The position numbers were made by a program, and so were the translations under genes. 37,937 nt of DNA from an uncultured Chromatium sp. (GTDB lineage: Bacteria > Pseudomonadota > Gammaproteobacteria > Chromatiales > Chromatiaceae): the NCBI GenBank assembly GCA_903897335.1, contig CAIUAY010000140.1:1-37937 (forward strand), written 5' to 3'. The notes below the pieces were generated by a model. That model ran no database searches. It saw nothing but the letters and a program-made list of their open reading frames with translations, and was not told the DNA's origin. Positions 10,977 to 19,651 of the stretch are shown piece after piece; the stretch's first letter is position 1, and the number at the start of each line of letters is the position of its first letter.

Positions 10977-13022
10977 TTAATCGTCCGGGTGTTGGTAAGC
11001 GTCGGCCATCTGTTTCTGGATGTTGCCCGGAACCGGATCGTAGTGGCTCAATTCGATGCTATAGGTGCCTTCACCACCGGTCATCGCCTTGAGCCGGGCG
11101 TCATAACCCGATAGCTCGGCTAAAGGCACCTCGCCTTCGATGAGGATGCGTCCGTGGCTTTGGGTTTCGCTACCGTTGATGCGTCCGCGCCGCCCTGACA
11201 GATCGCCTGCCAGATCGCCCATCGCGCTGTCCTGCGCGGTGATGCGGATCTTGACGATGGGTTCGAGGATCACCGGCTGCGCCTTGAGCACGGCATCGAT
11301 GAACGCCTTGCGACCGGCGGTGGCGAAGGCGATGTCTTTGGAGTCGACCGGGTGGAACTTGCCGTCGTAGACCGTGACCCGGATGTCCTGGAGTGGATAT
11401 CCAGCGACTGCGCCCTCATCCAACACCTGACGCACGCCCTTTTCGATGGACGGAATAAAGTTGCCGGGAATGACGCCGCCGACGACGGCATCAATGAACT
11501 CGAAACCGGCGCCGCGCGTGTTGGGCTCGACCCGCAGATAGACCTCGCCAAACTGCCCCGCCCCGCCAGTCTGCTTTTTGTGCCGATGATGTCCTTCGGC
11601 CTTCCCCTGGATGGTCTCGCGGTAGGGGATGCTTGGTGGATGCGTTTCCACCTCAACATGAAACTGCTCGGAGAGACGGTGCAGCAGCACCCGCAGATGC
11701 AGCTCGCCCAGACCACGGATGATCGTCTCGTTGGCGGCAGCATTGTGTTCGAGATGGAAACAAGGGTCTTCGGCTTCCAGCTTGTGCAGAGCGTCGGTCA
11801 GTTTCTGCTCATCGCCACGCTTGGTCGTGTTGATGGCCAGGCCAAACAGCGGGATCGGGCATTCCATGCTGGAGAGATGGAAGTGATCCTCGTCGTGCGA
11901 ATCGTGCAGGACGGCGTCAAAATGGATGTCATCGACCCGCGCCACCGCGAGGATGTCACCCGGAACGCCTTCGTTCACCTCGATCAGCTCATTGCCATGC
12001 AGCCGGTAAAGATGATTGACCTTAAAGGGTTTGCGGGCATCGCCGATAAACAGTTGACTGGCGGGCGTGATGCGTCCCTGATGGATGCGGAAGATGCCGA
12101 GCTTGCCGCGAAAGGGATCATTGATGATCTTGAAGACATGAGCGACGACATGCCGCGCCGGATCGGGCGTGACCACAGCCGGAACCTGGTCTGCGCCTTC
12201 GCCTTTCTGGAAAGCCGGCGGATTGCCTTCGGATGGATTCGGCATCAGTCGCGCCAGAATCTCCAGAAGCTCAGGGATGCCCGCGCCGGTCTGGGCGGAC
12301 ACGAAGCAGATCGGGATCAGGTGGGTCTCGCGCAATGCCGCCTCAAAGGGAGCATGTAACTGGTCTGGCGCAAGCTCCTGTCCCTGCTCCAGATAAACTT
12401 CCATCAGCGCCTCGTCCAGTTCGACCACTTGATCGATGATGTGGCTGTGCGCATCGTCCACTGAGGTGAAATCGGTCGCCGCGCCGGTCGCCTGGAAAAA
12501 GCAGTCGATCACCTGCTTCCCACCGTTGGCTGGCAGGTTGATCGGGAGACATTCGGCACCGAAGGTATCGCGGATCTGGGCGATCAGACTCTCCAGATCC
12601 AGATCCGGGGCATCGATCTGGTTGACGATGATCAGACGGCACAGGTTGCGATTATCTGCGGCCTTCATCAGCCGCAAACTCATCGGTTCGATCCCGGCCT
12701 GGGCATTAATGACCAGCGCTGCGGTCTCGACTGCTGACAGCACTGAAATGCTGCGACCCAGAAAATCCTGTGCGCCGGGGGTATCAATGCAATTGATATG
12801 TTTACCAGCGGTGCTGAAGCTGGTGATCGCGGTGTCGAGTGAATGTTGCAGTTCTTTTTCGAGTGGGTCGAAATCACAGACCATGTTGCCACGAGCGATG
12901 GTTCCTGGCGTGGGGATAACGCCCGTGGCGACCAGTAGCGCCTCGACCAGGGTGGTTTTGCCTGATCCGGCGTGGCCGATCAGTGCGATATTGCGGACAT
13001 CCTCAGCATTGTAGTCAGACAT
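10977..13022 (-). CDS. Elongation factor G-like translational GTPase (EF-G paralog)
   Basis: 681 aa; GHAGSGKTTLVEAL P-loop, INCIDTPGAQDFLG, NQID, and EF-G-like C-terminal region (RRGRINGSETQSHGRILIEGEVPLAELSGYDARLKAMTGGEGTYSIELSHYDPVP). Confidence 0.9.
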   Translation of the reverse strand: MSDYNAEDVRNIALIGHAGSGKTTLVEALLVATGVIPTPGTIARGNMVCDFDPLEKELQHSLDTAITSFSTAGKHINCIDTPGAQDFLGRSISVLSAVETAALVINAQAGIEPMSLRLMKAADNRNLCRLIIVNQIDAPDLDLESLIAQIRDTFGAECLPINLPANGGKQVIDCFFQATGAATDFTSVDDAHSHIIDQVVELDEALMEVYLEQGQELAPDQLHAPFEAALRETHLIPICFVSAQTGAGIPELLEILARLMPNPSEGNPPAFQKGEGADQVPAVVTPDPARHVVAHVFKIINDPFRGKLGIFRIHQGRITPASQLFIGDARKPFKVNHLYRLHGNELIEVNEGVPGDILAVARVDDIHFDAVLHDSHDEDHFHLSSMECPIPLFGLAINTTKRGDEQKLTDALHKLEAEDPCFHLEHNAAANETIIRGLGELHLRVLLHRLSEQFHVEVETHPPSIPYRETIQGKAEGHHRHKKQTGGAGQFGEVYLRVEPNTRGAGFEFIDAVVGGVIPGNFIPSIEKGVRQVLDEGAVAGYPLQDIRVTVYDGKFHPVDSKDIAFATAGRKAFIDAVLKAQPVILEPIVKIRITAQDSAMGDLAGDLSGRRGRINGSETQSHGRILIEGEVPLAELSGYDARLKAMTGGEGTYSIELSHYDPVPGNIQKQMADAYQHPDD

Positions 13023-13107
13023 CAGTGATCCTGTCGTCGCGCTTGAATGGAAAAAACAGTGCGTTGTCGCACCCCTGCAATGTTTTATCAGTCTCGGAAA
13101 TTATACT

Positions 13108-13165
13108 TTGATGCCTCCCCCGGCTGAAGCCGGGAAATTCCCGGCGACAACCAAAGGGACGTCGT
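13108..13165 (-). ncRNA. Putative TnpB right end / 3' part of an omegaRNA
   Basis: Immediately 3' of tnpB; minus strand ...CCGGGAATTTCCCGGCTTCAGCCGGGGGAGGCATCAA. Hairpin CCCGGCT-TC-AGCCGGG (13119-13134) followed by GGAGGCATCAA, the same layout as the ISDra2 omegaRNA 3' end as I recall it (hairpin then GAGGTTCAA). Confidence 0.6.
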
Positions 13166-14242
13166 CTAACGAGATTGGCATCCCAATCCGACATTGAGGA
13201 TGTTTTGCGCCGCGTTGATATCGCGGTCGTGCGTTGCTCCACAGTCCGAGCACACCCAATGTCTCACTCCAAGCCCGCTCAACCCTTGCGGGCGGCTGTC
13301 GGGAATCGTCCCGCAGCACGAACAGGTTTGGGTACTGTACGCTTCGTTGACTTCCGCAAACACGACTGACTGCCCGATGGCTTTGTACGTCAGTTGTGTC
13401 TTGAGCATGAACCAACCGGCATCCAGGACAGACTTTGCCATCTTGGTTTTGACCAGCTTGGCGCTGCTTACGTCGCCAACGACGATCATCCCGTGCGATT
13501 GCACGATCTTTGACGAGAACTTGTGAATGGAATCCTTGCGACGGTTTTTGATCTTGGCGTGAAGGTTGCGGACTTGCTTTGTGTTGCCTGCCCGTTGCGC
13601 CTTAGCGAGTGTTTCCTCGGCGTTGCGATAGAACTGACTGGCGTCCAGCCTCACGCCATCCGAACAGGTGGCGTAGTCTTTTAGTCCAAGATCAATGCCA
13701 ATCGCCGACGTTTGGCCGTTGTGCCGGATCGGGACGCTGACGGCGACGTTGAAGTACCACCGCCCTCGCGCATCCTCGGAGAAACAGCCGGAACGAAAAT
13801 CGTACTGGCTCAGTCCATAGCTATCCCAGACTTTGAAGAACTGGCCGTGATAGCGCACCTGGCCGTTCTTCCAGACGGCAGACCCAACCTTGAATGGAAT
13901 CCAGCCTAATGCACGTTTCGATCCGCCAGAACACCGCCAGCGCAGTTTGTCTTGCTTGAACTGACGGCGCTTCTTGCCGTGTTCGGCGATGACTTCCTGG
14001 TAGGTGTGCGAATGCAGATGTGGCGCACGTTCGGCGCGCATCGGTTGCAGCGACTTTTGCAGAGCGAAGGCGGAAGTCTCGCCGTTTATCCAGCCGACGC
14101 CGGGGATCGGAATCCTGGAAAACTCTGCCGATTCCGCATTCGCGGCGTTCCAGACCTGATTCACTTCAAACGCGAGTTGCCGCAACCGCTTGGCGTGCTT
14201 GTCGCGGATGCGGACTGAAAGCGTTTTGGTCTGTGTTTCCAT
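13166..14242 (-). CDS. tnpB: TnpB (OrfB) RNA-guided endonuclease family, variant RuvC-II
   Basis: AIGIDLGLKDYATCSDG (RuvC-I Asp), CSCCGTIPDSRPQGLSGLGVRHWVCSDCG zinc ribbon, THDRDINAAQNIL (RuvC-III Asp). Confidence 0.93.
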   Translation of the reverse strand: METQTKTLSVRIRDKHAKRLRQLAFEVNQVWNAANAESAEFSRIPIPGVGWINGETSAFALQKSLQPMRAERAPHLHSHTYQEVIAEHGKKRRQFKQDKLRWRCSGGSKRALGWIPFKVGSAVWKNGQVRYHGQFFKVWDSYGLSQYDFRSGCFSEDARGRWYFNVAVSVPIRHNGQTSAIGIDLGLKDYATCSDGVRLDASQFYRNAEETLAKAQRAGNTKQVRNLHAKIKNRRKDSIHKFSSKIVQSHGMIVVGDVSSAKLVKTKMAKSVLDAGWFMLKTQLTYKAIGQSVVFAEVNEAYSTQTCSCCGTIPDSRPQGLSGLGVRHWVCSDCGATHDRDINAAQNILNVGLGCQSR

Positions 14243-14365
14243 GCACGATAGAATACAAGATCACCGCCCTCAAGGGCGGGCTTGTCGTGGCGGTCACTGA
14301 GCTTGAGCTGTCATTCCGGCAAATTTGTCCGGGCGATTCTTGATCTGTATCTTGGAGGACAAGCG

Positions 14366-14863
14366 ATGACCCTAACGTTGCGATCAAGTGCTTTTCACGA
14401 TGGTGATTCACTGCCCAAGCGTCTGACCTGCGAAGGCGAGGATCGCTCGCCACCGTTAGCATGGGAAAACCTACCAGAAGGCACGGCCAGTCTGGTGCTG
14501 ATTATCGACGATCCGGACGCGCCAGACCCGGCGGCACCCCGGATGGTGTGGGATCACTGGATTCTCTATAACCTGCCGCCAGACTGTCCTGGGCTGGATG
14601 AAGGCGTGACGGGCGCTGAACTGCCGCATGGAACCGGTGAAGGCATCAATAGCTGGGGACGCACCGGCTACGGCGGCCCCTGTCCGCCGGTGGGTCGGCA
14701 CCGCTATTTCCATCGACTCTATGCGCTGGACATCCGTTTGTCGCCGGAACTCGGCACGCCGCAAAAGGATGATCTGCTGCTGGCCATGGACGAGCATATT
14801 CTCGCCCATGCCGTGCTGGTCGGCACCTACGCAGCGCAGACCGATCATCAGGGGCGAACGTGA
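14366..14863 (+). CDS. YbhB/YbcL-type phosphatidylethanolamine-binding (Raf kinase inhibitor-like) protein
   Basis: LTCEGEDRSPPLAWENLPEGTASLVLIIDDPDAPDP...WDHWILYNLP...GPCPPVGRHRYFHRLYALD. Start 14366 preceded by GGAGGACAAGCG. Confidence 0.93.
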   Translation: MTLTLRSSAFHDGDSLPKRLTCEGEDRSPPLAWENLPEGTASLVLIIDDPDAPDPAAPRMVWDHWILYNLPPDCPGLDEGVTGAELPHGTGEGINSWGRTGYGGPCPPVGRHRYFHRLYALDIRLSPELGTPQKDDLLLAMDEHILAHAVLVGTYAAQTDHQGRT

Positions 14864-16140
14864 TCGATGGTAACAGTCACGGAGGCGGTATCGCCTGGAT
14901 GCACCGGCTCGGTTTGGCCTTCGAAATCACCACGTTGCGCCGTAGCCTGACCGGTCAGCGAGATGCGGGCGCCAACCATCACCTCGGCAAAGGCGGATAA
15001 CCGCAATGCCGGGCTCATCGCCAGACTGTCATCCAGGGTGACTGTGCGTGGGAGATCCTGCACACGCAGCCGCTGCACCGCCAGCGGCATCGGTGGTCCC
15101 GATACGGCACGGGCAAAGATAAAGACGGTCTGGTCGGGCGTGGTTTGCGCAGTGAGCGCCGGATCAAGCCTAACCGTGACGTTCAGAGTGCCCCCGGCAA
15201 TCTTCGCTGATGACTGGTCGCTGGCTGCGGTCTTCTGGTCGGGCTGATCAACGCTGTCAGCAGACACCGCTTGCTGACCGACGCGCCCTCTGGCCTCATC
15301 GATCATTTCGCGCAGATTTTTGGCCTCCTCGCTGCCTGGTTCCAACTCATCGAAAATCTTCTGCCAGATGTCTAACGCATCCTGATACTGGCCGTGCTGA
15401 TAGAGAATCATCCCGGACAGCCAGCGGGCGTTGGGATTGGCTGGCTCCTGCGCCAGCGCGGCCTGGATCAGTTCAGCCGGTTTTCCGTCGAGACGCTTGC
15501 CCTGGCCGGACGTGGCGAGTGCTTCGGCATAGGCCAGCATCACCTCGGTTTGATGAGGTGCCAGCTCATAGGCTTTGGTGATGGCATCCAGTCCCTTCTG
15601 CATGTCGTTGATTGCGAAGTAGGTGCGTCCCAGCATTAGCCAACCGTCCAGGTTGGCTGGATTCTTTGCGAGACGCGCTTCCATCCGCTTGACCAGATCC
15701 TCGATGGGTGGCGCATTCTGTTCGGTGGTCGCGGGTTGAGCCTGACCGCTGGCCGCCGCGTCCAGACGGGGGAGGATGTCCTGATTGCCCAGCGTGAGAT
15801 AGAGGAGCACCGCCGCCAGAGGCAGCATCACCGAAAGCACGCTGGCCAGTGCCCAGCGGCCTGCGGCAGAAGTGGGCTTGAGTTCAGGCGCGGCCTGCTC
15901 GTCAAGATCGTGCAGCAGATCGCGCTCCAGATCACGACGGGCAGCGGCGTACTGATCCTGATCCAGAAAACCGGCGGCAAGATCGGCGTCCAGCTCTTTG
16001 AGACGCTGCTGGCAAATGCTGAGATTGAGCGCATCCTGCACCGGTGCATCCGCGCTGGTTTCCTGACGCCACAGCGGGAGAATGATAAACGACAGCGCGA
16101 GCGTGGTCAGGCCGGCGGCGAGAATCCAGAATATGATCAT
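14848..16140 (-). CDS. ccmI: c-type cytochrome biogenesis protein CcmI (TPR)
   Basis: MIIFWILAAGLTTLALSFIILPLWRQ...RLKELDADLAAGFLDQDQYAAARRDLERDLLHD, TPR region, downstream of ccmH. Confidence 0.9.
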   Translation of the reverse strand: MIIFWILAAGLTTLALSFIILPLWRQETSADAPVQDALNLSICQQRLKELDADLAAGFLDQDQYAAARRDLERDLLHDLDEQAAPELKPTSAAGRWALASVLSVMLPLAAVLLYLTLGNQDILPRLDAAASGQAQPATTEQNAPPIEDLVKRMEARLAKNPANLDGWLMLGRTYFAINDMQKGLDAITKAYELAPHQTEVMLAYAEALATSGQGKRLDGKPAELIQAALAQEPANPNARWLSGMILYQHGQYQDALDIWQKIFDELEPGSEEAKNLREMIDEARGRVGQQAVSADSVDQPDQKTAASDQSSAKIAGGTLNVTVRLDPALTAQTTPDQTVFIFARAVSGPPMPLAVQRLRVQDLPRTVTLDDSLAMSPALRLSAFAEVMVGARISLTGQATAQRGDFEGQTEPVHPGDTASVTVTIDHVRP

Positions 16141-16144
16141 TGGC

Positions 16145-16645
16145 TTAAATATCTTGATGGTCGTGTTTTTGGGCAAGGAGCTGGTTCAGGCGGGCGCGTT
16201 CGTCGGCGCTGAGTTCCGCCTGTTCGGGTTCAGACTTCTTGCGTTGCAGTGTGCGCAGCAGACGCCAGCCACCAAACCCGACCAGCAGGAATGGGCCAAA
16301 CCAGAGAATATAGGTCGAAGGCTTGATGGGCGGTTCATAGAGGACAAAATCACCATAGCGGGCAGTCAGAAACGCGATCACCTGCTCACGGCTCTGACCC
16401 TCGCGCAGCATCCGGTAGACCTCCTTACGCAGATCCTCGGCGACCCCGGCCTGCGAACCGGCCAGTGATTCGTTCTGACACACCAGACAGCGCAGCTTGC
16501 CGATCAGGTCGTGAAATTCATTGAACTTGGCGGGATCGTCAAACGTGAATTCTTCGAGCGTGTAAGCCTGTGCCGTGCTGAACACCAGCGCAGTCGCCAG
16601 CAGCACGCCCGACAAAACGGTTTGCATCAGATTGGTTAATCGCAT
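16145..16645 (-). CDS. ccmH: Cytochrome c maturation protein CcmH
   Basis: LIGKLRCLVCQNESLAGSQAGVAEDLRKEVYRMLREGQSREQVIAFLTARYGDFVLYEPP. Confidence 0.95.
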   Translation of the reverse strand: MRLTNLMQTVLSGVLLATALVFSTAQAYTLEEFTFDDPAKFNEFHDLIGKLRCLVCQNESLAGSQAGVAEDLRKEVYRMLREGQSREQVIAFLTARYGDFVLYEPPIKPSTYILWFGPFLLVGFGGWRLLRTLQRKKSEPEQAELSADERARLNQLLAQKHDHQDI

Positions 16646-16648
16646 GGT

Positions 16649-17188
16649 TTATTGTGACCGGTAGCGTTTGATGATGGGGAGAATTTCAGACTCCCAGACA
16701 GCACGATCAATCGGGCCGATCCGTTTGTGACGGATGATGCCCTCGCCGTCCACCACGAAGGTTTCAGGCGCGCCATAGACACCCCAGTCGATCCCCGCCT
16801 TGTTATCAGGATCAAACAGGATTGCGGCGTAGGGGTCGCCGTACTGACGCAGCATCTGCAAGGCTTCCGGGCGCGTGTCTTTCCAATTGAATCCGATCAC
16901 CTGAATGCCCTGTTCGTGGGCGATCTGCATCAGTTCGCCATGCTCCTGACGACAGGATGGACACCAGGATGCCCAGACGTTGACCAGCGAAACCTTGCCG
17001 CGCAGCACCTCCTGAGTGAGGGTCTGGCCGGGGTCTTTGAGCGACTGGAGCGCAAAGGCTGGCGCCGGTTTATCGACCAGTGGCGATGGCACTGTGCGTG
17101 GATCCAGTCCCAATCCGTAAAACAGCAGCGCGGCCAGGGCGATGAAAATGCCTAGCGGGATGAGTGCGCGTGACGCAGATGGACGCAT
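16649..17188 (-). CDS. ccmG: Thiol:disulfide interchange protein CcmG/DsbE
   Basis: VSLVNVWASWCPSCRQEHGELMQIAHEQGIQVIGFNWKD...GVYGAPETFVVDGEGIIRHKRIGPI. Confidence 0.95.
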   Translation of the reverse strand: MRPSASRALIPLGIFIALAALLFYGLGLDPRTVPSPLVDKPAPAFALQSLKDPGQTLTQEVLRGKVSLVNVWASWCPSCRQEHGELMQIAHEQGIQVIGFNWKDTRPEALQMLRQYGDPYAAILFDPDNKAGIDWGVYGAPETFVVDGEGIIRHKRIGPIDRAVWESEILPIIKRYRSQ

Positions 17189-17202
17189 GTGTGTTCTCCA
17201 GC

Positions 17203-19182
17203 TTAGAGCGTGGTCGTGACCGCGCTGTCAGGCACGGCACGCGCAGTACGGTAACGGCGGTCAGTGACAGTCAGCAGACCGCCCAGCGCCATGAAGAGTG
17301 TTCCCAGCCAGATCCAGCGGACATAGGGCTTGTAATAGATTCGCAACGCCCAGTCGCCGCGCACCCCGATGGGTTCGCCAAGCGAGAGATAAATGTCGCG
17401 CAGGAATCCGGCATCAATCGCCGCCTCGGTCATGGGCATCCCGCCTGAAAAATATTTGCGCTTTTCGGGATAGAGCCGGGTGATCTCATGATCGCCCTGA
17501 TAGATCACGAACTCACCCCGGAAGGCGTCATAATTGGAGCCTTTCGTCACCTCGACGCCATTGAACTGGAAGCGATAGCCCGCTTCTTCGTGGATTCCGC
17601 CGGGTGACAGACGGATGTCTGTCTCGGAGCCATGATTGGACACCATGGTGACGCCGACGATAAACACCGCAATGCCCGCATGAGCCAGCCACATGCCGTA
17701 ATAACTGCGGCTGTTGCCAGCGAGATCCGCGCCCAGTCCCTTGAGACCACCGCCCTGGTGCCGCAGACGCTGCGCCAGACTGATGACATGTGCTGCAACC
17801 AGCCATGCGGCCATACCCAGCCCGAAGCCGACAGCTAGATTGCCACCCGGAATAAGCTGAAATGCGGCAGCAAACAGTGTCAACAGACCGAGTGCCAGCG
17901 CCAGCCACAGCGAGCGCAGCAGGCGCTTCGGCTCATCGTGCTTCCAGTGTGTCAGCGGGCCAATCCCCATCGCCAGAATCAGCAATGGCGACAGAAACAC
18001 GAACATCGTGTTGAACCACGGAAACCCAACCGAGATCTTGCCCCAACCGGCGGCATCATAAATCAGCGGCGCAAGCGTGCCGAACAACACCAAGACCGCC
18101 AGTGTCGCGAGCAGCAGATTGTTCACCAGCAGCAGGCTTTCGCGTGACACCAGATCAAAGCGTCCACCGCCCGTGATCGCGGGCGCGCGCCAGGCATAGA
18201 GCGCCAGCGAACCGCCGATGACAATACACAGAAACAGCAGGATAAAGGTGCCACGAGCCGGATCGGTGGCAAACGCATGAACTGATGTCAGCACCCCAGA
18301 GCGCACCAGAAAAGTGCCGAGTAGGGACAGCGAGAAAGCCGAGATTGCCAACAGCACAGTCCAGTTCTTGAACGCGGCGCGTTTTTCGGTAACGGCCAGC
18401 GAATGAATCAGCGCAGTTCCCACCAGCCACGGCATGAACGAGGCATTTTCGACCGGATCCCAAAACCACCAGCCGCCCCAGCCGAGTTCGTAATAAGACC
18501 ACCAGGAGCCGAGCGCGATGCCAATGGTGAGAAACACCCAGGCCACCGTCGTCCAGGGTCGTGACCAGCGTGCCCAGGCCGCATCCAGCTTGCCGCCAAT
18601 CAGTGCCGCGATGGCAAAGGCAAAGGCCACCGAGAACCCGACATAGCCCATATAAAGCATCGGCGGATGGATCGCCAGACCGGGATCTTGAAGCAGCGGA
18701 TTGAGATCGCGCCCTTCGAGTGGTATCGGAAAGATCCGGTCGAACGGGTTTGATGTCAGCAGCATGAACAAGAGAAAGCCGACCGCGATCATGCCCTGCA
18801 CCGAGATCACGCGGGCAATCATGACCAGTGGCAAGTTGCGGCTCAATGCACCCACCGCCGCGCCCCAGCCGGCCAGCATCAGCACCCACAGTAGCAGCGA
18901 GCCTTCATGCGCGCCCCAGATCGCTGACACCTTATAGAGCGTTGGCAGCAGCGAATTCGAGTTGGTTGCCACATAGACGACCGAGAAATCATCGGTCAGA
19001 AAGGCTTGCAGCAGACACAGAAAACTGATTCCGATAAACGTCAGTTGACCCCAGGCGAGCGGACGCGCCAGTTCCATCCAGGAACGATTGCCAGCGAAGG
19101 TGCCAATCAACGGCACCGTTGACTGCACCAGCGCGAGCATCAGCGCCAGAATCAACGTGAAATGACCAAGTTCAGGCACCAT
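17203..19182 (-). CDS. ccmF: Heme lyase CcmF
   Basis: 659 aa polytopic; WGAHEGSLLLWVLML, WSYYELGWGGWWFWDPVENASFMPWL (WWD motif), ERFAFDPARGTF-like region. Confidence 0.96.
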   Translation of the reverse strand: MVPELGHFTLILALMLALVQSTVPLIGTFAGNRSWMELARPLAWGQLTFIGISFLCLLQAFLTDDFSVVYVATNSNSLLPTLYKVSAIWGAHEGSLLLWVLMLAGWGAAVGALSRNLPLVMIARVISVQGMIAVGFLLFMLLTSNPFDRIFPIPLEGRDLNPLLQDPGLAIHPPMLYMGYVGFSVAFAFAIAALIGGKLDAAWARWSRPWTTVAWVFLTIGIALGSWWSYYELGWGGWWFWDPVENASFMPWLVGTALIHSLAVTEKRAAFKNWTVLLAISAFSLSLLGTFLVRSGVLTSVHAFATDPARGTFILLFLCIVIGGSLALYAWRAPAITGGGRFDLVSRESLLLVNNLLLATLAVLVLFGTLAPLIYDAAGWGKISVGFPWFNTMFVFLSPLLILAMGIGPLTHWKHDEPKRLLRSLWLALALGLLTLFAAAFQLIPGGNLAVGFGLGMAAWLVAAHVISLAQRLRHQGGGLKGLGADLAGNSRSYYGMWLAHAGIAVFIVGVTMVSNHGSETDIRLSPGGIHEEAGYRFQFNGVEVTKGSNYDAFRGEFVIYQGDHEITRLYPEKRKYFSGGMPMTEAAIDAGFLRDIYLSLGEPIGVRGDWALRIYYKPYVRWIWLGTLFMALGGLLTVTDRRYRTARAVPDSAVTTTL

Positions 19183-19646
19183 CAGTTGGTTGCTCCGGTC
19201 GTGGCGGATTGAGTCACGCCTTCCGCATGGGCGGTTTTAAGCGTGCTGGCGACTTCAGGCGGAACATAATCCTCATCGTGCTTGGCCAGCACTTCGTCTG
19301 CATAAAAGATTCCGTCAGCACCCAGTTTGCCCTTGGTCACCACGCCTTTTCCTTCGCTGAAGAGATCAGGCAGGATGCCGGTATAGGCCACTTTCACGGT
19401 CTGCGCGTTATCGGTCACATCGAAATAAACCGTGAGGCCATCGGGCTGACGCTTCAGCGTTCCCGTAGTCACCAATCCGCCCAGCCGGAACACATGATCA
19501 GCCGGTGATTCCTTGGCGATCACCTGAGAAGGGCTGAAAAAATAGGAGATATTGCTCTTGAGTGCAGTCAGTGCCAGGGCCGATGCAGTGCCGATGCCAA
19601 GGATTGCCAGACCAACAAAGATCAATCGTTTCTGTCTTGGTTTCAT
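19182..19646 (-). CDS. ccmE: Heme chaperone CcmE
   Basis: FRLGGLVTTGTLKR...YTGILPDLFSEGKGVVTKGKL...ADEVLAKHDEDYVPPEV (heme-binding His motif). Confidence 0.95.
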   Translation of the reverse strand: MKPRQKRLIFVGLAILGIGTASALALTALKSNISYFFSPSQVIAKESPADHVFRLGGLVTTGTLKRQPDGLTVYFDVTDNAQTVKVAYTGILPDLFSEGKGVVTKGKLGADGIFYADEVLAKHDEDYVPPEVASTLKTAHAEGVTQSATTGATN

Positions 19647-19651
19647 GTTTT

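Larger units (their letters stand above)
13108..14280 (-). mobile_element. Standalone IS605/IS1341-type TnpB element (no TnpA seen); boundaries approximate
   Basis: tnpB ORF flanked by a 5' hairpin CCGCCCT-CA-AGGGCGG (14264-14279) and the right-end hairpin at 13119-13134 ending near ATCAA (13108). The left end may extend a few tens of bp beyond 14280. Confidence 0.6.

Noticed and set aside
9618-12359. Long plus-strand ORFs (9618-10424, 11352-12359) opposite purF and the EF-G paralog
   Set aside because: Shadow ORFs of conserved genes on the minus strand; no recognisable domain.
13166-14242. Interpretation of the TnpB as a nuclease-dead TldR-type repressor
   Set aside because: Only the RuvC-II Glu differs; both catalytic Asp residues and the zinc ribbon are present and an alternative Glu is nearby, so deadness is not supported by sequence alone.
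18155-18889. 244-aa minus-strand ORF inside ccmF in another frame
   Set aside because: Alternate frame of clearly coding ccmF; no family resemblance.
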